DNA from: Amoeboradix gromovi
Lineage: Eukaryota; Sanchytriomycota; Sanchytriomycetes; Sanchytriales; Sanchytriaceae
Direction of reading: 5' to 3'
Assembly (NCBI GenBank): GCA_018985225.1
Contig: JADGIF010000011.1
Span: forward strand, 1 to 45,166
Length of the DNA stretch: 45,166 bases
Position numbers and translations under genes: made by a program. Positions 10,637-18,683 of the stretch are shown here, in pieces. Position 1 is the first letter of the stretch; each line of letters opens with the position of its first letter. Under the pieces are notes generated by a model. The model made no database searches and was not told where the DNA came from. It saw only the letters and a program-made list of their open reading frames with translations.

Positions 10637-11859
10637 CTAATTTTTGTGTAGCCATTCTTTGTTTAGCTCTCTTCCTATAATCATTCTTCTAATCTCACTC
10701 GTACCTGCACCGATTTCATATAATTTGGAGTCTCTCAACAATCTGCCCATGCTGTATTCATTAATATAACCGTTACCCCCCAAGCATTGAATTCCATCTA
10801 GAGATATTTGTGTTGCTTTTTCAGCGCAATATAAGATAACCCCAGCACATTCCTTGTTCATTTCAGAATTTTTTTCCAGTTTGTTACCAACAGCTAAGTT
10901 AGCAATGAGGTACATTTCTGAGCATCTATTTGACGAGACACTGAGTAGAGGTAGGTTTTGCAGGCACTCCAAGTTGTGTACATATCAGCCAATTTGCCTT
11001 GCATCAACTGAAATGTCCCTATTGGCTGGTTGAATTGGTGCCTCTGATGCACATAAGGAAGGACTTCTTCCATTACATTATCCATAATTCCAACAGGACC
11101 TGCAGCTAGTACCAATCTCTCACTGTCTAGTCCACTCATCAATACATACACTCCTTTATTGACAATACCTAAAATGTTATCCTTGGGCACTTCTACGTTA
11201 TCAAATACCAGTTCACACGTGTTGGAGCCTCGCATTCCTAGCTTGTCTAATTTCTGATGAGTGGAGAATCCTTTCATTCCTTTCTCCACTAAAAATGCGG
11301 ATATATCTTTACCGGTTTTGGCATAAACTATTATAACATCAGCAATATCTCCATTGGTGATCCAAAACTTGTTACCATTTAGCACATATGTATCATTTAT
11401 TAGTTCAGCCTTTGTTCTCATACTTGTCACATCGCTACCGCTGTTTGGTTCACTCATAGCTAAAGCACCAACAAATTCACCAGAAATCAATTTAGGAAGA
11501 TACTTTTCCAACTGAACCTTGGATCCATGCCTTGCAATCTGATTCACGCATAGATTACTGTGTGCACCATAACTTAGTCCGATACTAGCACTAGCACGAC
11601 TGACGGCTTGCATTGCCAAAACATGATCAAAATACCCAAGACCTAAACCACCATATTCGGGGCTTGCTGTTACACCAAGCATACCCATTTCACCAATTTT
11701 GTACATAATATCTCTAGGAAAAATATTATCCTTGTCTACTTGTTGAGCCAAAGGTTTTATTTGTTTTTGACAGAATTCATTAATACTTTGTATGTAAGAT
11801 ACATCTTTATTAGCGTGGTTGATAGTATGCTGAAGAATAGAATTCGATCTTCGAAACAT
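10637..11859 (-). CDS. IVD: Isovaleryl-CoA dehydrogenase, mitochondrial (one 20-nt intron)
   Basis: Flavoprotein of leucine breakdown that oxidises isovaleryl-CoA in the matrix and passes electrons to ETF. Two exons, 11859-10914 and 10893-10637, give 400 residues once a 20-nt intron is removed. Family blocks: MSEPNSGSD at 135-143, FWITNG at 165-170, and [13 protein letters not shown], where Glu247 fits the unusual catalytic-base position of isovaleryl-CoA dehydrogenases. The C-terminal [12 protein letters not shown] lacks the Glu used by medium-chain enzymes, which supports the isovaleryl assignment. The N-terminus ([11 protein letters not shown]) resembles a transit peptide. After splicing, the segment before CAGVILY is about ten residues longer than I expect for the family. 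Without splicing, the frame ends at a TAG in the intron and the last 85 residues are lost. Confidence 0.92.
10894..10913 (-). other. 20-nt spliceosomal mini-intron in IVD
   Basis: On the coding strand it reads GTACCTCATTGCTAACTTAG: GT start, a CTAAC branch-like motif and TTAG end. Removal joins ...GATGCTCAGAAAT to CTGTTGGTAAC and restores one frame from ...RQIDAQK to ...[10 protein letters not shown]. The intron contains an in-frame stop. A 41-nt alternative starting GTCAAAT with the same 3' end is also frame-compatible but has a poorer 5' site. Confidence 0.8.
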
Positions 11860-11879
11860 TGGGGTAAATGGGACATAAG

Positions 11880-12260
11880 TATATTCACACCATTTCAGAA
11901 GATATATCCAACTCTAAGTCGGAGGAGCACCTGAAAATATGTGTTAGTCCCATAACATGCCTTTGAGCCTTTTCCCGATATGAAAAATGCACTGGCAATA
12001 TCCTTTTTATAATAGCTTGGCTGATTAGCACTTGAGCATATGTTGCATCATCTTACCTGGTAACTATTTTTATGTTCTGTCTTGATATTTGTAATGTCGT
12101 CTTATTCACAAACAAGGTAGCATCTGGATGTCTTTCTTTCGCATCTAACGACATGATCATGTCCCATTCCTGTTGTGGTTTCTAGGTGTTCCTGCTACTT
12201 GGAAATGAGGAAATTCGGTCTGAATGGGTCTCATTTATTTGCCCCACTATCGTTAAAAAC
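11880..12260 (-). pseudogene. Decayed dispersed gene copy A (partner 32280-32960, + strand)
   Basis: The reverse strand shares several blocks in the same order with the + strand near 32.3-32.96 kb: CCTCATTTCCAA...GGAACACC.AGAAACCAC, TGCAACATATGCTCAAGTG, CCAGTGCATTTT.CATAT and TATGGGACT.A.ACAT. One open stretch in this copy reads DDATYAQVLISQAI...LPVHFSY and ends at a TGA at about 11893, beside the IVD start. I do not recognise the protein. Stops between the blocks mean it is broken. It occupies the IVD 5' flank, so it may contribute to that promoter. Confidence 0.55.
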
Positions 12261-12389
12261 TTTGAGAACAGAAAGTAGAAGGTACTAACTGTTGATGATG
12301 ATAGAATGAGTGCTTTGTTAAATATTGGGCTGAGGAAGTAAAGAAAAGAACTCAGAGAGAATTATTTAACAAGAACGATATAAAAAAGT

Positions 12390-12816
12390 TATTATTCATA
12401 GGTTAGAAAAATTTAGGGAAATTGAGCGTACATTCTCTTTAAATGTAGAAAATCCAAAACCTGTAGGAAGAACTAAAATATTTTCTTGACTGGTATCAAG
12501 GGTGTTGGTAAAACTTTATTACTGCCTGCGTTGTATGGATTTGCTACTGATGTATATGCTGAGTTTGTTAGTATTTACATAAACTACGAAGATAACTTTG
12601 AAGGAAATAAGTCATCCGTCTTCGAGTTATTTAAGCAGCAAACTTAAATTTTATGATACCCCATCAGATGTTCAAGGATTATCTAATTGGCGCTTCAACA
12701 AATCAGAAGCTGTTGTTCTTTTTGCTCAGGAAGTCCAAGAATTGCACAGGTCAACCAAATATTTAAACGCAATTGAAGAAATACTAGTAGCCAATAAAAT
12801 GGTTTATTTTTCAGTG
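12390..12816 (+). pseudogene. Decayed P-loop NTPase gene
   Basis: Three frame-shifted segments together read as one protein. The first (from 12403) is LEKFREIERTFSLNVENPK...GRTKIF. The second (from about 12483) is FLTGIKGVGKTLLLPALYGF, with a Walker A loop G-I-K-G-V-G-K-T at 12492-12515. The third (about 12645 on) contains EAVVLFAQEVQELHRSTKYL, which looks like a Walker B strand with following helix. One base appears missing before FLTG and a further frameshift lies near 12645. Coding ends at the TIR element that begins at 12817. Effector-type NTPases of the Crinkler class would be one candidate identity, but I cannot confirm it. Confidence 0.6.
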
Positions 12817-13836
12817 TTCAAATATAAAAACTAGGCCAATTAGTAACAGTAAACAAGATATTGTATTTTCACTTGACGAGTATAAAAACTAGAAAACCTA
12901 AAAACATTATCATTCAAGCAAATGAGAGTATTTTATACGTAAGAAATCTCCAGTAAAGTAACAACTTTTTTTCTTGTATTTATCATAAAACTGTAGCTTA
13001 AGTAGATAACTCTTCTTTCGATAATTCCAAAATCAATCCATTTTAAGAATAGAGAATTTCGCACCTTCGTCAGAAATTTCTATTCCTTTTTCAATTTAAC
13101 TTTAAGCATCTGAATTGATTCCCTTGGTTATCAGTGTAAATGATTTCGCTTTAAACTTCAATGATGCAAATCTCTCATACTATTGTTTTGAAATTGTATT
13201 GAAGGATAGAACAAATTTGTGACTTATTCCAACAATAGCTGTATTGTCGTCCTCTATTTTTGGCCTCTACAGTGATTTTTTGCCTTTTTTTCCATCTTAA
13301 CTTCTGAATGATAGATAAAAATGGCGTTACCATCTTCAACATCACGCTTCAGCATAAATGCGTCCGACCTATTATCAGCACAAGAGTGTATCATCTTATT
13401 TAATAAATGAATCCCTGCAATGCTCAATTTAACGCAGTCTTTCTTTTTAGATTTACTAGAAGATAACCACTTTTTTGAATGATCAGAACATTTAAATGGG
13501 ATATGCTACCCAACTAGCTACTTACGCAATTCATATTCAGGTGTCATTCGAGGAGAACTTCCCTTCATCAATCCTCTTCAAGTACCTTCTGAAGCAAACA
13601 ACTGGTATTTTTCTGGATTATCATCTATATTAGATTGTAGAAGGTATATATGCTCTGGAACTAGAAACCCATAATTCATAGTATCCTCAGCGAAAAGGCA
13701 ATGTTAAAATATTCGTGGCCTACAAAAGTTGTTTCTTTCTGAACCAAGCTTCTAGTGCATTGGCTGGAGCCTGAAATGATTCCAAAAGATACTTCACATT
13801 AACCTACTGACAGTTGATCTAGTTTTTATATTTGAA
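12817..13836. mobile_element. Candidate TIR element, about 1 kb
   Basis: Left end TTCAAATATAAAAACTAG (12817-12834) is matched by a perfect inverted copy at the right end (13819-13836). The interval contains a decayed minus-strand gene and a further internal ATAAAAACTAG at about 12882. It interrupts the NTPase remnant on its left. I find no clear target-site duplication. The ends resemble those of the 13902-14285 element. Confidence 0.5.
12990..13830 (-). pseudogene. Decayed unknown gene on the minus strand
   Basis: Several consecutive coherent peptides are readable on the minus strand: VKYLLESFQAPANALEAW, MNYGFLVPEHIYLLQSNIDD followed by NPEKYQLFASEGT and a stop, SKKKDCVKLSIAGIHLLNKM, RSDAFMLKRDVEDGNAIF, EDDNTAIVGISHKFVLSFNT and FASLKFKAKSFTLITKG. 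Frame changes and stops separate them. I do not recognise the family. It lies almost exactly inside the TIR element and is tail-to-tail with the NTPase remnant, so the two may be parts of one gene split by an inversion, or cargo of the element. Confidence 0.5.
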
Positions 13837-13901
13837 ATACAAAAAAAAATCAAGTGTAATATCTTGAAATAATTTCTGGTAAATTACTCTATTTATTACA
13901 C

Positions 13902-14285
13902 ATGGGACATCAAATATAAAAACTGGACTAACTTTCTGAAATAGTTTGAATCATTATTTCAGCTTTATTAATTTATGGATTCAAGAGGCGAGGGGACATT
14001 CAGCTAGCTGCGGAGTTGACGAGTATAAAAGGAAAATAAATATTCTGTACAGCTATTCTCTTACTCTTTCGAAGAAAGAGTACCGTCTAAGAAAATGCAC
14101 CTTTTGCTTAGATGCTCAATGACCTCATATATTTGAAAGAGATGCAGGGTCTTCTAGTTTTATTTTGAAGAGGGGATTGAAAGTAATGAAAGAAGATTGG
14201 TATAATAGATCTTTTATTAATGATTTCATCCGTATGGTGCACCTTTAAAAACGAGTTAGTCTAGTTTTTATATTTGGTGTCCCAT
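13902..14285. mobile_element. MITE-like element with 31-bp terminal inverted repeats
   Basis: The left end (13902-13932) reads ATGGGACATCAAATATAAAA then ACTGGACTAAC; the right end (14255-14285) is its inverse with two mismatches. The 384-bp body has no credible ORF. The first 169 bp (13902-14070) recur in the same orientation at 44954-45122 with many identical runs, which confirms the left boundary. Flanks differ between the two copies. Superfamily is unknown. Confidence 0.8.
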
Positions 14286-14304
14286 CTGTTGTGCCATAAA
14301 TAGT

Positions 14305-14948
14305 AAAAACTGGATTAACTATTTCTACCGAAGTACCTTGTATTTCTCATCTAGAGGGTAGGATAAATACACTCACCAGAGTATTATTTTTGCCAGTCGG
14401 GTACTTCGCCACTTTTAGCAGTCATTTAATTGCTTTACGGTAGTTGTACCACTAGCTCACGACTTAATCCACGACTACATCTTAGTGACTGCACAGGCGT
14501 ACTCAAAGACTATTCTGAGAGCGAATGTTCTTATAGTTGGAACTGTTCCGATAAAGCGGAAGTACGTTTCAAAAGAATCATATTCTGTTGCAAGTGAAAC
14601 TAACGATTTCTCTCGAATGCATGAACCGCTTCTTATTTGCAGTACCCTGGGAGTCTAAAGTTATGCTGGTATATTGCATCCCAACATAAATCTCAACTTG
14701 ACCTTCATAAGACAAATTAAGTTTGCAATCAGAAAAAGAGAAGCCTGTAAGGTACTTAATTTCAGTAGTTTGAGGAAACATTTTGGAAGTGTGCTCTGAT
14801 AATAAAGTTAAGGTGGTAAACGAGGATAACAAAAAAAAGAGACGATAGCCTATTACATGTATGATTGGTGATAAAAAATATGGGAAATATCTACTGGACT
14901 AGATCTAGTTAGTACGCTAGTTTAGAGGTTTGGTCCAGTTTTTGTAAC
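14305..14948. mobile_element. Candidate TIR element; right part duplicated at 17860-18196
   Basis: The left end carries GTAAAAACTGG and the right end CCAGTTTTTGTAAC in inverse orientation, a weaker match than the 13902 element. The right boundary is supported because the inverted copy at 17860 stops at the same base (14946). A minus-strand ORF inside (14578-14832, 84 codons) has no recognisable domain. Confidence 0.45.
14771..14946. repeat. Inverted repeat, left arm flanking the gene block
   Basis: Blocks 14859-14946 and 14771-14860 are inverted copies of 17860-17947 and 18107-18196. The arms therefore bracket the 15144-17807 gene block about 3 kb apart. This arm lacks the roughly 159-bp insert present in the right arm. 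Confidence 0.9.
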
Positions 14949-15143
14949 ATACCAGCTATTATAAATTAAATATGTGTGAAGTAACTCTGTATCACGGGAT
15001 GCCAACTACAGGTCATTCTGCCATAATAGTAGGAACTGCTACCTAAAATGTTTTTTAATTTAACCAACGAAGATAAATTGCCTTGGACCAATCAGGTTGC
15101 AGGAACATGTACTTAATGAAACTACAGTGACTTCAGGCAAACA

Positions 15144-15431
15144 ATGGAAAAGTGTATTTTGGATCCATTGGAAGAATTAATCAAGTATCAATCTATTAAA
15201 AATACCCAGATTGAGGCGCAACGTAATCGTAGGCGTAAATTAAATGAGACTTATGAACAATTGAAGCATGAATTGAAGCACTATCTGGATGAGACTCAAT
15301 TTCACACGAAGCAGAGAGTAGTTGATAAAACCATATTAGCCATTGAACACCACAGACAGCGTAAACTTGAACTAGAAAACGAGCAATGTGAACTAGTTCA
15401 AGCATTGAAAGCTTTGGATAATCAAAAGTAA
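15144..15431 (+). CDS. Small coiled-coil protein, unrecognised
   Basis: A 95-residue, highly charged helical protein (IEAQRNRRRKLNETYEQLKH, then ILAIEHHRQRKLELENEQCE). Its start (CILDPLEELIKY followed by basic helix) is reminiscent of BAR-type dimerising helices, but the length is far below a BAR domain, so this is only a suggestion. An in-frame TGA at 15117 precedes the ATG. It lies 36 bp upstream of the Pet191-like gene on the same strand. Composition and context support a real gene; function is unknown. Confidence 0.6.
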   Translation: MEKCILDPLEELIKYQSIKNTQIEAQRNRRRKLNETYEQLKHELKHYLDETQFHTKQRVVDKTILAIEHHRQRKLELENEQCELVQALKALDNQK

Positions 15432-15467
15432 GATTTAATAAAATGTTTTTACTTATCCTTGTTTTAA

Positions 15468-15665
15468 ATGGGTTGTGATAAAGCCAAAAATCAGTTACTA
15501 AAATGTCTAAAAAATTCAGAATGCATAAAGACGCACAGCGGATCCCAGTGTTTGAAAAAGGAATTAAGGCCTGCAGAGTGTGACGAAGCATACATAACAT
15601 TTTACCACTGTAAAAGAGCCATGCTTGATCCACGATATAGGTTCAAAGGTAATATATTTGAATAA
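15468..15665 (+). CDS. COA5: Cytochrome c oxidase assembly factor, PET191/COA5 family
   Basis: A 65-residue twin-CX9C protein of the mitochondrial intermembrane space needed for complex IV assembly. Cysteine pattern: MGCDKAKNQLLKCLKNSECI, then SGSQCLKKELRPAECDEAYI and FYHCKRAMLDPRYRFKG. The ending CKRxxLDxRxRFxG is the family hallmark. Length agrees with animal COA5 (about 74 residues) and is shorter than the yeast protein. It converges on a minus-strand ORF with a 2-bp gap. Confidence 0.9.
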   Translation: MGCDKAKNQLLKCLKNSECIKTHSGSQCLKKELRPAECDEAYITFYHCKRAMLDPRYRFKGNIFE

Positions 15666-15667
15666 AT

Positions 15668-15856
15668 TTACTGACCGGCTGCTGCGTTTCTTAATAAATT
15701 TATTTTGTATACCGCTGGAATCTCATTCTTATTCTGAGCCTCAAATATGTAAGATTTAGTTCTTAGCTTTCGTTCTAGCTCATTTTGAACAATCTCTTGC
15801 AACATGGAGTAGTGCGAGAGATAAGACCAGATACCGAGGCCAGTGGTTTGGATCAT
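15668..15856 (-). CDS. Small hypothetical protein, possibly incomplete at the 5' end
   Basis: Sixty-two codons, MIQTTGLGIWSYLSHYSMLQ followed by a charged helix and ending NLLRNAAAGQ. Amino-acid composition is coherent and the stop falls 2 bp from the Pet191 stop, typical of this genome's packing. An in-frame TAA lies just upstream of the first ATG. Other frames just upstream also give plausible peptides (ELEEMPPTQNLMCIDDPNHW), so an upstream exon joined by a mini-intron is possible but I could not find fitting splice sites. Family not recognised. Confidence 0.35.
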   Translation of the reverse strand: MIQTTGLGIWSYLSHYSMLQEIVQNELERKLRTKSYIFEAQNKNEIPAVYKINLLRNAAAGQ

Positions 15857-16170
15857 CGATGCACATTAAGTTCTGAGTGGGTGGCATTTCTTCAAGCTCT
15901 GCATTTCGCCATTAAGGCTCTTCTCAGGTGCAGTAATAACTCTAATGCTGCTTATGTTTTATATGTATGTTAGCCTCATTATCAATTATCTCAAGACAAA
16001 ATTTCCATTGAATTTTTGTCCGTTATCTAGCAACATTTTGGCCAATTGACTGCGAGAAAACTTACACTAGATTTGCAAGGATCTTAACTTAGGTGTGAAA
16101 ACAGCTTTTTAAGGATGTCAAAGCGTATAAAAACTAAAGGATAATCAAGCACCGAATAGTAGAAAACAGT

Positions 16171-17007
16171 TTATTTATTGATCTTCTTTTTTGCTGGCTT
16201 CTTCTTGAGAGGCTGAGGTGCATTTTTATGTACTTTTCTCCACCACCGTTGAAGCAGCAGAATTGCAGTGACCTGCATTTCGATCAGTTTTTTAGCGTCC
16301 TGTCTCTTAGAAATCTCCACATTATAACCTACTATCACTGCGTTTTTGTCTCGAAATTCAATGGCAGCTTTTTCCAGTTCATTAGATTTCTTCTCGGTTT
16401 CTATTTTCAAATTTTCGATTTCTGTTTCTTGAAGTTCAATTTTTTTCTCATAGTCGTTAACCCATTTGTCCAGTACGCCTGCGTCACTTTCTTTTTCTAG
16501 TGAAAAATGATCTTCGAGTTTTTTCATTGTTATAGTATCTCTGTTAGTAATCCACGCAAAGTTATCTAATTCTAAAATCAGCTTATCCTCCAGTACCTTT
16601 TTTTGCTCAATCACAAATGCCTTCTCATTAGACAAGTGCTTATCAACTATCTCTACTTGTCTTCTGTAGCTATGGACTATTTCGTTTCTCTTTAATCGTA
16701 GCTGAATTAGTGTGTTTTGTCGTTTTTCAATTTCACAAGCCCATTTAGATACAGTCTCATCAACCTCCTTTCTTCGCGCTTCCATATCTTCCTTATATTT
16801 TAAGTTCATTGATTTTAGTAGCTCATATTCATTTAACATCTTAGAAGACTTTCTAATAATATCGTTGTAGTTCTCTTCAGGATTCATTTGGATTTGGTGC
16901 AGAACTGAAATAACTTTCTCTAATCCCTTCAATTTAGAGATATCCAAAGATCTGGCATGGGATCTCAAAGTGTTTATGAAGTCATCCAAAAATTGGTTTT
17001 GTGACAT
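16171..17007 (-). CDS. Probable axonemal dynein regulatory complex protein, DRC10/IQCD-like
   Basis: A 278-residue protein, coiled coil almost throughout, with a C-terminal IQ-like segment (AILLLQRWWRKVHK) and a lysine-rich tail. The architecture (short helical start LDISKLKGLEKVISVLHQIQ, paired coiled coils, IQ near the end) matches the DRC9/DRC10 pair of the nexin-dynein regulatory complex in motile flagella. The identification rests on architecture and short segments, not an alignment; other IQ coiled-coil proteins remain possible. Its start codon lies 17 bp from the stop of the upstream exosome gene, on the same strand. Confidence 0.6.
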   Translation of the reverse strand: MSQNQFLDDFINTLRSHARSLDISKLKGLEKVISVLHQIQMNPEENYNDIIRKSSKMLNEYELLKSMNLKYKEDMEARRKEVDETVSKWACEIEKRQNTLIQLRLKRNEIVHSYRRQVEIVDKHLSNEKAFVIEQKKVLEDKLILELDNFAWITNRDTITMKKLEDHFSLEKESDAGVLDKWVNDYEKKIELQETEIENLKIETEKKSNELEKAAIEFRDKNAVIVGYNVEISKRQDAKKLIEMQVTAILLLQRWWRKVHKNAPQPLKKKPAKKKINK

Positions 17008-17024
17008 AGCTAAATGACCTTTTA

Positions 17025-17807
17025 TTAAAATAAAGAGCTCGGAATGTTCAGAGTGCTACAATTATCATTCGAATTTCTTAGTGCAATGTTAACTTTTTCA
17101 AACAACACTCTGCAATGTTCTTGTCCACTTTTTATAATATTTCGAAGCAACAATAAATTGCATAATCCACTGTTTGTGGTCACAACTTTGTTAGCAGATC
17201 CACCAGTAATGCAATGGACCAGTATTCCACCAGATAAAAGCTCCTCCTCTCTTGGGTCTATGCAGAATCCAGTTCCAATATTTATGATTGAGCATGTCAA
17301 CGGAAAATCCTCATAATTTGGAATTCTCTCAGCTGCATTGACATCATCCACTACTTCTACTTCTCCATTCAGCACAATAATACTTGGTAGCTTAACATCC
17401 CAAATTGCACTTTTTAATGCTATGAAGCATGCGTCAACTATGTTACCCGTTGAGTTTGTAAATGATATAGTCACTTTTAGTAGCCAGCTAAACTTATCAT
17501 TTATCTTCGGCAATTCCAAGTTAACATTTGATAAAACTGATTCTAGATCTGCAACTTGTTCCTCGTTCACATCGCTCTTCTTATCAATCATAAATTCTAT
17601 ATTATCATTTGCTTCTTCCACCACATCCCCAAATATCTGCACAATACATGTTACTATTCCTAGCACACATTTACTACTTCCATTTGCTCTAGGTAGTATA
17701 CCCATTTCTATGTTTATGTCTCTATAGTCGTGTATTTGTCTCCCATCTATCCTGCAGTTACTCTTTATTCCGTTCGAAATAAAATCTACTTCATTCTCCG
17801 ATAGCAT
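17025..17807 (-). CDS. RRP42: Exosome core RNase PH-like subunit, Rrp42/EXOSC7
   Basis: A 260-residue RNase PH-fold protein of the exosome ring, which processes and degrades RNA. The start MLSENEVDFI followed by the RIDGR block (CRIDGRQIHDYRDI) is typical of Rrp42. The C-terminal half has LKSAIWDVKLPSIIVLNGEV and DPREEELLSGGILVHCITGG, where Rrp42 proteins have a DPTxEEE-type motif. Phosphorolytic residues are not conserved, as expected for a structural ring subunit. The ATG at 17807 is preferred over an upstream TTG. It ends 17 bp before the DRC10-like start. Confidence 0.85.
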   Translation of the reverse strand: MLSENEVDFISNGIKSNCRIDGRQIHDYRDINIEMGILPRANGSSKCVLGIVTCIVQIFGDVVEEANDNIEFMIDKKSDVNEEQVADLESVLSNVNLELPKINDKFSWLLKVTISFTNSTGNIVDACFIALKSAIWDVKLPSIIVLNGEVEVVDDVNAAERIPNYEDFPLTCSIINIGTGFCIDPREEELLSGGILVHCITGGSANKVVTTNSGLCNLLLLRNIIKSGQEHCRVLFEKVNIALRNSNDNCSTLNIPSSLF

Positions 17808-17859
17808 TCTCCTTAACAAAAATGAATAAAATTTTTGCAATATAAATCTAGCGTGACAC

Positions 17860-18196
17860 TACAAAAACTGGACCAAACCTCTAAACTAGCGTACTAACTA
17901 GATCTAGTCCAGTAGATATTTCCCATATTTTTTATCACCAATCATACAAGACTTTTGTAACTTGTTTGCCAATGACAACGCTACAACTACTTTTTCGTTT
18001 AATGATCACATTAGTCAGTTATCTGGTGGTCATGACTATTTAGTAATAGAATTATCGTGTGATATGGCTATTATATTATAACTTTGCATACTTTTTGATG
18101 GTCTAGACATGTAATAGGCTATCGTCTCTTTTTTTTGTTATCCTCGTTTACCACCTTAACTTTATTATCAGAGCACACTTCCAAAATGTTTCCTCA
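17860..18196. repeat. Inverted repeat, right arm flanking the gene block
   Basis: Inverted copy of 14771-14946, split by about 159 extra bases (17948-18106) between CAATCATAC and ATGTAATA. The outer end (17860) begins TACAAAAACTGG, an element-like terminus. The insert has no recognisable ORF or clean target duplication. Confidence 0.9.
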
Positions 18197-18683
18197 TTTT
18201 TAAAGTCCTTGGTTTCTGAAAATCAAAATTTCCACAGAAACCCTGTAAAGCAAGTTAATCTTTCACAGTGATTACTCAAGGTTCTACTACCATGAGCGGG
18301 CTTGATTAGTGGTACTTTTATCTCAAGTTAATGGTCTATTCACTTCTAAATGACAGATTTTGTATCTAGATCTCTCCGGTTAGCTTCTTAAGAGCTCCAC
18401 ATCTTGTGTATGTATGACTAGTAGATGCTTTAATGCACCTCATCAATGTCTTTTCCTTTTTCAGACAAAAATTCAATTTAATGCCGATGTCTGAATGAGT
18501 TTTTTCTTTATCGTGCACTAATGTAAGCAGATTTTACAAATTGCATCTGGGATTACTTGGAGACAAATATCGCGGACACAAAAAAGAGAATATCCTGTAC
18601 ACATTCAATTAGTAAATTATAGTTTGAGGAACTGGTGGGGATAAAATCGATGTTATCACCATAAATGTTTTATTTAGTAAAAA
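18197..18683. other. Intergenic, nothing recognised
   Basis: AT-rich stretch between the inverted-repeat arm and the 3' end of the kinase gene. No ORF with a coherent product and no RNA gene seen. Confidence 0.4.

Noticed and set aside
10873-10940. A 41-nt intron in IVD (start GTCAAAT, same 3' end)
   Set aside because: Frame-compatible and would remove seven extra residues, but the 5' site is poor and the 20-nt choice matches the ThrRS intron in length and motif layout. Not excluded; RNA reads would decide.
10850-10990. Programmed frameshift or sequencing error instead of an intron in IVD
   Set aside because: A single-base error cannot explain the gap, and the extra bases have GT, CTAAC and AG in the right places. 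The same geometry recurs in ThrRS.
15144-15431. BAR-domain protein
   Set aside because: The length is less than half a BAR domain and only the first helix is suggestive.
15196-15633. Large minus-strand ORF opposite the coiled-coil gene and COA5
   Set aside because: It is the antisense shadow of two better-supported plus-strand genes.
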